From: Candidatus Cloacimonadota bacterium
GTDB taxonomy: Bacteria; Cloacimonadota; Cloacimonadia; Cloacimonadales; Cloacimonadaceae
Assembly: GCA_023392795.1 (NCBI GenBank)
Contig: JAEWNJ010000140.1
Span: 1-13,626, forward strand
Length of the DNA: 13,626 nt
Direction: 5' to 3'
Shown: piece after piece, positions 7,901 through 13,626 of the stretch
Numbering within the stretch: position 1 is the first letter of the stretch
Layout: the number at the start of each line of letters is the position of its first letter
Translations under genes and position numbers: made by a program
Notes under the pieces: model-generated
What the model saw: the letters and a program-made list of their open reading frames with translations, nothing else
What the model was told of the DNA's origin: nothing
The model's database searches: none

Positions 7901-8287
7901 CGGATCGACAGCCATGCCGGGATACCCCTCAAAATTGTTTGTACTGGTGATTTCATCGCTGTTTACGACGTTTCCATTGGCATTGACATAAGCAAAGAAT
8001 ACCCTACGTGTGCCGCTGGGAGTACGTTTACCATGAAATGTCATAAAGTATCCGCCCCCAGCCGAGGTCGGGATCAGCCTTAGAGGCAAAGAATTGTAAC
8101 TGCCAATCATATAGTCATAGTAGTTTGTCATTAAGGACGTGGGTGCAACGCTAAAAGTGTAGCTGGGCGCAATCCGCGATTGGGCGGATCTTGGTGCCGA
8201 TGCCTTTATCGGTGAATTGGGGAGTATCTCCACGGCAAATCCCAATGACAAAGTGAGGCATAAGCATGCAAAGAAGAGTTTTCTCAT
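4979..8287 (-). CDS. T9SS cargo protein: beta-propeller-like head, LRG modules, GWNL repeats
   Basis: 1102 residues. Residues 1-18 are a signal peptide (MRKLFF, hydrophobic, G-F-A). Residues 45-605 form a beta-rich head that looks like a BNR/sialidase-type propeller. It has one canonical Asp box (SVDQGNSW, about 519-526) and looser repeats of the type A-V-D-x-x-G-R/N-I. I see no sialidase Arg triad that I can place, so enzymatic activity is not supported. The rest is a modular tail: an LRG module at 613-724 (DPFG, GD, LRGK), a tandem GWNL repeat at 730-887 (GWNLFSLNV and GWNLVGYYP, each followed by EPGNPYSTL), a diverged LRG module at 905-1000, and a type A sorting domain at 1015-1102 (AYPNPFNHG, IYNVRGQ, SGVYFCRL). 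A good ribosome site GGAGG (8292-8296) precedes the ATG. It is the middle gene of a three-gene minus operon. Function is probably extracellular or surface binding. Confidence 0.88.
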   Translation of the reverse strand: MRKLFFACLCLTLSLGFAVEILPNSPIKASAPRSAQSRIAPSYTFSVAPTSLMTNYYDYMIGSYNSLPLRLIPTSAGGGYFMTFHGKRTPSGTRRVFFAYVNANGNVVNSDEITSTNNFEGYPGMAVDPVSGKPMYAWHMNSDTDVEYEVRFVSDAFIYGLAGLFNEIQTVIDNPSVVQTNTGSTYDNEFIWPSVQVGPSPIANKRRVYVLARNSVSHSYGPSENVKIAYADFDGDMLESSQPLVWSYTSIPEMDQWNVDTTWRRPFHAFSVDNLGNIYYSGYHFTEDLNGTYLDEEDFCVFKCDNYGAGTWTRISDYSHIPICNPPQTPGGSGYFSGSNGSAIPDSDLHWAIQNSSHLNAVVDNAGRIHVSGLWTVSTTQGSAFSDFYTVKSMIFDPATNSFSISEIYPRKDPSDDFNDAYTPWDTQAPWGEPEYVDPGDGSLVLDHKLIFPFPHWNEELHTDAMMFHYNNIKLSEVNDQGMMVAVWQDSYRAKCANEYVNNDYNQYDDSPEIFIAVSVDQGNSWSEPIILNNVDTPAFDGIKPMWVYPADKVKYVGMQGENKIGRIGLMFYDDYTWGANAISPPAHPTNDGGAVMFAELEIVFPVSNYQPIDPFGVPLVLSSSMTLMAGVEINDQAASDGDVLAAYVEVNGVPQLRGKETLQIDSGVAGCLMQIYTESDDEEVFFKVFRAQNAIVYDAVETLTTIVNGTVGAWPDSLFWLHAYQAQEQTVSLNTGWNLFSLNVHPTNADVSAVFGDIMDNVQSIKSPEGIFEPGNPYSTLTALTDGSGYCINMNSPTELEVLGIPISHDTPLALAEGWNLVGYYPASLIPVEAAVASISNNLIQVKGTEGVYEPGNPYSTLNFLSPGKAYWMKLYSAAELIYPSISRHEAPVFAGNENLQNPVFKSNSQSVLLSFGEGAAAGDQVMAFVGDELRGSATLRQIDGQLGALVQIFTDQSDEAVAFKLVKADGNTLAMQPGLSTEPGSIVGDYQAGIFFALQTGDPETPELNTALGRAYPNPFNHGTNITLTVGSSKDLVKVAIYNVRGQIVRTLLQGKAPTGAINLAWDGCDDSGHKMPSGVYFCRLQDGKTNQSRKLLLLK

Positions 8288-8291
8288 TTTT

Positions 8292-8296
8292 CCTCC
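8292..8296 (-). promoter_or_regulatory. Ribosome binding site of the 1102-residue gene
   Basis: GGAGG on the minus strand lies 4 bases before the ATG at 8287, within the 31-base gap after the upstream gene. It supports this start and independent initiation of translation inside the operon. Confidence 0.7.
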
Positions 8297-8318
8297 AGAA
8301 ATATATGTATTAGACCGA

Positions 8319-11300
8319 TCACTTAAGGAGCAATACCTTGGCAGATCCGCAATAGCTTCCTGCCTTTAAAGCAATGATATAGACACCGGAACTCAGAGCT
8401 TGCCACTTGTGATCAACCGCGTTGAAGACCAGCTGATGCGTTCCCTTTTTATATTTGGCACCACCAAGCTGAGCAACTTGTTGGCCGCGTAGATTGTAAA
8501 CCTTGATCAGGGCTTCAGTGTCATCATCCGCGATGCTGAACGTGATGGTGGTACTGGGATTGAAAGGATTGGGGTAGCATCCATCGAGTCTGCTTAGGAG
8601 ATCCGGGACCGGATCCGAAGTTTTCTGATAAAGGCTCACAAAATCAGGATATGCTCCCAGAGTAGCATTTGCATTACCCTGCAATTTGTTCGAGACCGGG
8701 AGTTCGGTACCATCCGCTTTGAGAATATACAAACAGATCTCTTCACCTGCCTCTTTGATGTAAATCTGGAGCAGTGCAGCGGGAAAACCCTCAGGAGAAA
8801 CAAGTCTTTGCGCTCCTCTCAGCTCTTCTCCCACCCGGGCAATCAGGATGTCCCCCGTCTCAGCCCAATCACACTGTGCCAGAAGCACCATACTTTGCGG
8901 ATACGTTTGCACCGGCAAGGTCTGATCATAAGTGCATTCAGCCATAGTAGAAGGATCGAACGATGGATAAATAAGCTCGTGAAAGCCTGACACCCGGATC
9001 CAATAACCCTTACCGGGCTGCATCATTGATAACGTGGAGTAGGGATTCCCCGGAATGTAAACTCCATCTCCTCCCTTCACTTCAAGGAGCCAGGGCATGA
9101 TGCTTTGCAGGGCATCTGCCACCGGCATCGGATTGACCGGCAGATAACCAAGCATGTTCCAGCCATCCGCCACAACAATCGGAGTACTTTCATCCACAGA
9201 AAATCCTGTAACGTCCCATTGTGTGGCGAAGTTCATCTTCACGCTGTATGCTTTTCCGATATCCACCTGATGAAGCTGACCATAGGGATTGCCGGGGATG
9301 TAGATTCCATTCTGATTCTTGAATTCCAACACGTGGCTCGCAATGGGATAAAGAACAGTCCGCAATGAGGGATCCACCGGATCCACATTCAACGAGACCA
9401 GGTTCCACCCCTGTTGCAGAGCGAGGTTTTGGGTAAGCTCAGGATAGGCATCAATCTGGTACGGATTATCCGGCCATTGGCCCACGACTCCATTTCCATT
9501 TGTCTGCAAGGTAACCGGAGCCGTAAATATCTCTTCGGTACTTCTCTGCCATACTTTGAAGTAAACTGTCTCGGCCAGGTTATAGGTATATACCTGGAGT
9601 TGGCAGCCAATCACACCATCCTGATCCTGCAATGTAGCTTTACCTCGCAACTGCGGAACTCCGTTTACATTTACAAAAGCAGCCACAACATCCTGAGCCT
9701 CAGCAGCTACCCCGGCTATACTGACTGAAGCCGAGACACTCGTACTGTAAGGCATGTATTGGGGATAGCCGAAAGGATCATCGTTACTGTTACTGCTGTA
9801 GATTGCGATATCGTCCAGATACAAGAGCATGGCGTCCCATGACACACATCTGATGCCGATAAACACCGATTGATTGTTGTAGGCACTTAGGTCATAAACA
9901 AATTCAGTCCAGTGCGTGGGTGCTTCTATATAGGATGCTCCGCTGACGAACTGAAAACTCTGCAAGTTGAGCTCTGGCTCTGTGCTTATGCCTACTTGGA
10001 AGCGTTCCAACCCGTAGTAATTCGTGTGGCTTCTCGCATAAAACCGTAGCATGCTTCCGGTACCCAGATTCAATCTGGGGGTGATCACCCAATCGTTATT
10101 GGGAGGATTGATGGAAGCAAACGAGGCGAGCATCCGTGTCCCTTCATGGGCTACGGCATCAGTCATGGGCGGGGTTGTGGCGGATGGATTGAAGACTATG
10201 TAGGACATGGGATCAAGATTCCCCGGAAAGTCTATCTCGAAAAACCCGTAAGTATCAGAGAGATCCATATCTATGGTTGTCCATGGCGCAAACACGGCGC
10301 TGAAATCCTGATAAGTCTCAAAGCCATCCCCAAACTGCATATCCTCAGTTGGCGCATCTAAGGTTACATCTATCATGGCCGGGAAGGATTCGCCATCACT
10401 GTATACAGCACTTACTGCATAGCTGTATGTGCCATTACTCAGACCGGGATCCAGATAGCTGGTTGCGCTGGGATCAGCGATCAAGCCCAGTTCCACGCCA
10501 TTGCGTTTTATCCTGTATCCTGTCAGAGCCCGGCTATGCCTTATCGTATGGTTATGCGATAGCGATAAACTGCCTGTTACAGACTGCCGGGCTTGCTCAG
10601 CGATGGCTTTTACGGCAACATTTTTCAAGGAGCGCCCTTGGTCCACAAAGCCCTTAATCTGCCAGTTATACGAGAAGTAAGGGCCAATCTCAGTAAGAGT
10701 AGTCCACCCCCCGATGTTTATCAGGTCCCCTTTCCCCGGGACACTCGGGCCGTCATCACAACCAGCCGGGTAGCCGCCCATAGTGTCTATCTCATAACCT
10801 ATCCAGAGTCTATCCGGAGGAATGGGAATAGGAGTAGAAAGCACGTGTATGCTCCAGTCGTTATCATTTACGTTGCTCTGAACCCCACTGTAAACCAGCA
10901 TTCCGGGTTCCGTCGCGCTACCGCCTGTCCATACTTTGACGGTATAGACACAATTCTCGTAATGAGACACAAACTTTACGTGAGTAAGTGCATCTCCCTG
11001 ATACTCCGCAAGATCCGCAGCATCAAACATCTGTGCCACATCAAACAGAGCCTGGGTGCCGGTACCGATGCTATTGTCCCAAACATCTTCATAATCACTC
11101 CACGATATCCATTCTCCATTGCTCGGTGGAGCCGGGCCATCCCAAAGCAAGGTAACATCATGGTCATCCGTCGTAGCAACGAGATTCTGCGGGGGGTGAA
11201 GATTACTGATGTTTACACTCAAGGGTCCTGCCGGGATGGATTCTCCCGAACTGTAGATTGCAGTGACGGTATATGTATAAAGCCCGTATTCCATATCCAA

Positions 11301-12197
11301 ATCATCGTAAGCACAATTCTGGGGATCACTGATGGTTTGCAGCAGGATACCATCCCGATACACTTTGTAACCCAACAGAGCGCGATCTTCAGATCTGGAG
11401 AGTCCCGGATCACTAACCACAATATCATCTAACATAAGGATAAATGCGTCATTTGTGACACACTGAATCGCGAAGCGAATGCTCTGCCCGGCATAAGCTG
11501 TAAGATCGTATGTATATTGAGTCCAAACCGTAGGAGCCTGAGTGTATTCTCCCGGGCTGAGGGCAATGAAATCGTCGGGATTGGTGCTGCCGCCGGAGAT
11601 CATGACCCGAAAGCGATCCAAACCGTAGGGCATGATATAGGATCTTGCCCAGAAACTCAGTTGTGATCCCGTGCCGACATTCAGGATTGGTGACATCATC
11701 CAATCATCATTGGGCCCAGCTGAATTGGCAACACATGCAGCAAACTTGCTTCCGTTGTGAACAGGCATATCGGTGATGGGCGGCATTGTGGCCGATGGAT
11801 TGAAGATAATGAAAGATTGCGCAGTCGCTGTATTCGGCCAATCGGCATAGGAACAAAAGTATGGTAGCCCCAGATCGCCATCCACCAGCACCCAGGGCGG
11901 AAATTGCAAAGCGAAATCAGGATAGGACTCAAAGCTATCCGAGAAAATGATCTGAGAGCCTGGATCAGGATGGTTCCAGGTAAGGTGAACATCGTTGCCA
12001 TCAAGCGTGGCCTCAAGATTGGTGGGAGGATCCATTTCATCCCGCTGCTCAGGCGCATAATCTTTGGATATGGCAAAATAGGGCTGACTCGTGTGGGAGA
12101 ATTTGCTTGCTTCAAACTCGCCATGAGGCGCAATTCGTTGACCAAGGCACAGCTGAAAGCTGGAAACAATCAAGACCAGCAACATAATACGTTTCAT
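8319..12197 (-). CDS. Giant T9SS cargo protein with split FN3 domains and choice-of-anchor J domains
   Basis: 1292 residues. Signal peptide 1-19 (MKRIM, hydrophobic, C-L-G). Fibronectin III domain 1 begins at 56-80 (PPTNLEA, VHLTWNHP) and resumes at 273-330 (LLGYKVYRDG, YTYTVTAIYSSGES); between them sits a choice-of-anchor J domain (84-262). FN3 domain 2 begins at 335-357 (PPQNLVA, VTLLWDGP) and resumes at 557-613. It is split by a different beta domain at about 361-520 (YTVKVWTGG, LWIGYEI, YNWQIKGFV) plus a linker. A second anchor J domain follows (620-800), then the same tail as the next gene: LRG module 807-917, GWNL tandem 923-1080, diverged LRG module 1096-1190 and type A sorting domain 1205-1292 (CYPNPFNPS, VYNLRGQ, SGVYIIAL). 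AAGGAG lies 6 bases before the ATG. It heads the three-gene minus operon. Anchor J domains occur in gingipain-type adhesin regions, so binding of polymers or cells is plausible. No protease or glycosidase site was recognised. Confidence 0.9.
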   Translation of the reverse strand: MKRIMLLVLIVSSFQLCLGQRIAPHGEFEASKFSHTSQPYFAISKDYAPEQRDEMDPPTNLEATLDGNDVHLTWNHPDPGSQIIFSDSFESYPDFALQFPPWVLVDGDLGLPYFCSYADWPNTATAQSFIIFNPSATMPPITDMPVHNGSKFAACVANSAGPNDDWMMSPILNVGTGSQLSFWARSYIMPYGLDRFRVMISGGSTNPDDFIALSPGEYTQAPTVWTQYTYDLTAYAGQSIRFAIQCVTNDAFILMLDDIVVSDPGLSRSEDRALLGYKVYRDGILLQTISDPQNCAYDDLDMEYGLYTYTVTAIYSSGESIPAGPLSVNISNLHPPQNLVATTDDHDVTLLWDGPAPPSNGEWISWSDYEDVWDNSIGTGTQALFDVAQMFDAADLAEYQGDALTHVKFVSHYENCVYTVKVWTGGSATEPGMLVYSGVQSNVNDNDWSIHVLSTPIPIPPDRLWIGYEIDTMGGYPAGCDDGPSVPGKGDLINIGGWTTLTEIGPYFSYNWQIKGFVDQGRSLKNVAVKAIAEQARQSVTGSLSLSHNHTIRHSRALTGYRIKRNGVELGLIADPSATSYLDPGLSNGTYSYAVSAVYSDGESFPAMIDVTLDAPTEDMQFGDGFETYQDFSAVFAPWTTIDMDLSDTYGFFEIDFPGNLDPMSYIVFNPSATTPPMTDAVAHEGTRMLASFASINPPNNDWVITPRLNLGTGSMLRFYARSHTNYYGLERFQVGISTEPELNLQSFQFVSGASYIEAPTHWTEFVYDLSAYNNQSVFIGIRCVSWDAMLLYLDDIAIYSSNSNDDPFGYPQYMPYSTSVSASVSIAGVAAEAQDVVAAFVNVNGVPQLRGKATLQDQDGVIGCQLQVYTYNLAETVYFKVWQRSTEEIFTAPVTLQTNGNGVVGQWPDNPYQIDAYPELTQNLALQQGWNLVSLNVDPVDPSLRTVLYPIASHVLEFKNQNGIYIPGNPYGQLHQVDIGKAYSVKMNFATQWDVTGFSVDESTPIVVADGWNMLGYLPVNPMPVADALQSIMPWLLEVKGGDGVYIPGNPYSTLSMMQPGKGYWIRVSGFHELIYPSFDPSTMAECTYDQTLPVQTYPQSMVLLAQCDWAETGDILIARVGEELRGAQRLVSPEGFPAALLQIYIKEAGEEICLYILKADGTELPVSNKLQGNANATLGAYPDFVSLYQKTSDPVPDLLSRLDGCYPNPFNPSTTITFSIADDDTEALIKVYNLRGQQVAQLGGAKYKKGTHQLVFNAVDHKWQALSSGVYIIALKAGSYCGSAKVLLLK

Positions 12198-12203
12198 ATT
12201 ACA

Positions 12204-12209
12204 CTCCTT
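12204..12209 (-). promoter_or_regulatory. Ribosome binding site of the 1292-residue gene
   Basis: AAGGAG on the minus strand, 6 bases before the ATG at 12197. Strong match and spacing, which fixes the start directly before a clear signal peptide. Confidence 0.8.
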
Positions 12210-12328
12210 GTTTACAGGAAACCTTAGTAGGTTGACATACTGGAATGTGACGCATAAAACCGAATCACAAGATGACGTTTACGCATACAATCCGACGCAT
12301 GCATCTCTCTTCTACACAAATATGATTC

Positions 12329-12346
12329 AAAAAAAGCCAAACGGCT
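12329..12346 (-). terminator. Weak candidate terminator after the upstream cargo gene
   Basis: On the minus strand AGCC-GTTT-GGCT is followed by seven T. The stem has only 4 bp, three of them GC, but the U tract is good. It lies about 90 bp past the stop codon at 12438. If real, it separates the upstream cargo gene from the three-gene operon. Confidence 0.35.
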
Positions 12347-12437
12347 GTCGCCACAATAATCCGCTACCTGTACCAATAACTAAGCACATAGCAACAGCGC
12401 GGGTAAAATGAAAGGATTTTTTACCATCCTTCCTATC

Positions 12438-13626
12438 TTACTTCAGCATGATCATCTTCTTGCTGCTGCTGTAGGTTCCACAATTCAGTTTGTAAAAATA
12501 CACGCCGGAGCCCAGATCCCTGCCATTGGCATCTTTCCCGTCCCAAACCATGCTGTGTTCTCCGGCTGATTTCACTGAGTTTTCCAAACGCCGGATCATC
12601 TGTCCTTTGAGGTTGTAGATTTCAAGAGTCACGGGGCCGCTTTCTTTCAGGGAATAGCGTATGGTCGTTTCGGGATTGAAGGGATTGGGGTAGTTGCCCA
12701 GGAGTCCGGTGCTTAGCTCGGGATTCAGATCATCATCGTTGCTAACGGGAGAAGCAGTTCCCGAGATACTGATCAAGTGCGGGCTTGCGTTCACATTATC
12801 GGTAATGCTGAGAGTGGCGGAGTATTGTCCGCTCTGGGTAGGAGAAAACCCTACTCTCAGGCTTTCGCTTTCGCCGGCACCCATCTGCCAGGGCAGTTCG
12901 GCAACATGGGATACGCTGAACACATCGCTGCCGCTGAGCTCCATCCCGGTGATCACCAGACCATCGGCACCGGAATTGCTCACGATGAATTCATGTTCAC
13001 TCAGAGTCCCCACCATGTGCGCACCGAAATCATAACTGGACGGGGTAATGGCAAATGTAGGGATCGATCCGCTGTATACCTTGAAATCGTCCACAAAGAT
13101 CGCTGTGATACCTGTGGATAAGCAAGAGAGTCCGATAAAGACTTCCTGGTTATTATAGGCCGATAGATCGTATTCGAAGGTGGTCCATTCCCGGGGAATC
13201 AAGATAGAGCCACCGCCGGAGACATTGTCGAAGAGCATCATATCCAGATCCTCCCAAGTACTGACGCCAAGGATGAAACTTCCGTAATGCAGCGGCTGGG
13301 AATAGCTCATAGCAGTGAACTTGACCCGGCTGTTCTCGCCCAATTGGATGCGGGGAGTGATCAGCCAGTCATATGCGACAGAACTCTGAGGACAGAAGGT
13401 TGCGGCGATTTTATTGCCATTGAAGGAATAAACATCCTGCACAGGTGGAACTGTCTGGCCGGGGTCAAAGACCATGAATGCCATACTGCTGCCGCTATTG
13501 GGAAACTCGTGCCCCGGGATGCCAACCGTGGGATCTTCATCCCAGTCCACCACGGTCCAGTCGCCAAAATCCAGACTGAAATCGGGGTAATTCTCAAAGC
13601 CTTCATCGATCATTAAGGGTACGGAA
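12438..13626 (-). CDS. T9SS cargo protein, C-terminal part: anchor J, HYDIN-type Ig and sorting domain
   Basis: The frame is open to the window edge: S-V-P-L precedes the first Met at 13613. That Met lies at the very start of a domain with no signal peptide, so the gene is almost certainly 5'-truncated by the window. Counted from Met 13613 (391 residues), 4-182 is a choice-of-anchor J domain (EGFENYPDF, YDWLITP, WTTFEYDLSAYNNQ, VDDFKVY) closely matching the second one in the 1292-residue protein. Residues 184-287 are an Ig-like domain of the choice-of-anchor D / ASPM-SPD-2-HYDIN kind (YDFGAHMVG, VSNSG, VGFSPTQSGQYSATLSI). Residues 302-391 are a type A sorting domain (NYPNPFNPE, IYNLKGQ, SGVYFYKL, ending in MIMLK). 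Export by T9SS and a surface or extracellular location follow from this. It has the same orientation as the downstream operon but is 240 bp away, so co-transcription is uncertain. Confidence 0.85.
   Translation of the reverse strand, partial: SVPLMIDEGFENYPDFSLDFGDWTVVDWDEDPTVGIPGHEFPNSGSSMAFMVFDPGQTVPPVQDVYSFNGNKIAATFCPQSSVAYDWLITPRIQLGENSRVKFTAMSYSQPLHYGSFILGVSTWEDLDMMLFDNVSGGGSILIPREWTTFEYDLSAYNNQEVFIGLSCLSTGITAIFVDDFKVYSGSIPTFAITPSSYDFGAHMVGTLSEHEFIVSNSGADGLVITGMELSGSDVFSVSHVAELPWQMGAGESESLRVGFSPTQSGQYSATLSITDNVNASPHLISISGTASPVSNDDDLNPELSTGLLGNYPNPFNPETTIRYSLKESGPVTLEIYNLKGQMIRRLENSVKSAGEHSMVWDGKDANGRDLGSGVYFYKLNCGTYSSSKKMIMLK

Larger units (their letters stand above)
12198..12437. other. 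Intergenic region upstream of the three-gene minus operon
   Basis: These 240 bp should hold the operon promoter and any terminator of the upstream cargo gene. I found no minus-strand match to a sigma-70 or Bacteroidota-type promoter that I trust. It contains three ACGCAT copies (12250-12255, 12281-12286, 12295-12300), a weak terminator-like hairpin (12329-12346) and an AT-rich hairpin GGTAAAA/TTTTACC (12402-12408 with 12419-12425). A 67-codon plus-strand frame here has no supporting features. Confidence 0.5.

Noticed and set aside
10593..11432. 279-codon plus-strand open frame opposite the 1292-residue gene
   Set aside because: It lies wholly antisense to a strongly supported multidomain gene, and its translation shows no coherent domain. 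It is a shadow frame.
12232..12260. Plus-strand TTGACA, 17-base spacer, TAAAAC resembling a sigma-70 promoter
   Set aside because: It points away from the operon into DNA antisense to the upstream cargo gene. No plus-strand gene follows, and the -10 matches only four of six positions.
12208..12411. 67-codon plus-strand open frame in the intergenic region
   Set aside because: No domain, signal peptide or ribosome site; it begins over the ribosome site of the opposite gene and looks like chance.
12402..12425. Hairpin GGTAAAA / TTTTACC just after the stop of the upstream cargo gene
   Set aside because: Only two GC pairs per arm and a 10-base loop, with no U tract on the minus strand beyond the stem.

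Overview
The window most resembles a member of the FCB (Fibrobacterota-Chlorobiota-Bacteroidota) group. My best guess is a moderate-GC Cloacimonadota genome. This rests on four large secreted proteins that all end in the same about 85-residue C-terminal domain (YPNPF near its start, then V/IYN-L/V-K/RG, and SG-V/I-Y near the end). That is the type A sorting domain of the type IX secretion system (T9SS), also described as a FlgD-Ig-like fold. The combination of split fibronectin III domains, choice-of-anchor J domains and GWNL repeats is, from memory, common in Cloacimonadota cell-surface proteins. The taxonomic call is an inference; the window holds no rRNA or core marker gene.

Layout. Positions 2-448 (+) are the 3' end of an outer-membrane beta-barrel gene. 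It overlaps a 912-residue lipoprotein gene (402-3140, +), which ends in a clear intrinsic terminator (3145-3172). A convergent intergenic region of 261 bp follows, holding a perfect 12-bp palindrome. The remainder is on the minus strand. Three genes lie head to tail as a probable operon, read from 12197 to 3402: a 1292-residue multidomain protein, a 1102-residue protein with a beta-propeller-like head, and a 520-residue protein. The gaps between them are 31 and 14 bp. Upstream, separated by 240 bp, lies a fourth minus-strand cargo gene (12438-13626) whose 5' end is outside the window.

How they fit together. The plus-strand pair looks like an envelope unit: an outer-membrane barrel plus a lipid-anchored, repeat-built beta protein. 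The minus-strand genes encode exported surface or extracellular proteins built from a shared parts kit. The two longest carry almost the same C-terminal 'chassis' of about 490 residues (LRG module, tandem GWNL repeat, diverged LRG module, sorting domain) fused to unrelated N-terminal heads. The third has two tandem LRG modules and two chitobiase/hexosaminidase C-terminal-type (CHB_HEX) beta domains. No catalytic site was recognised in any of them, so adhesion, matrix or substrate binding is more likely than enzymatic activity.

No T9SS machinery gene, mobile element, CRISPR array, tRNA or rRNA was seen. The most interesting signals are architectural: fibronectin III domains split at the same point by two different inserted domains, a six-fold repeat of about 145 residues in the unrecognised lipoprotein, and the head-swapped chassis.
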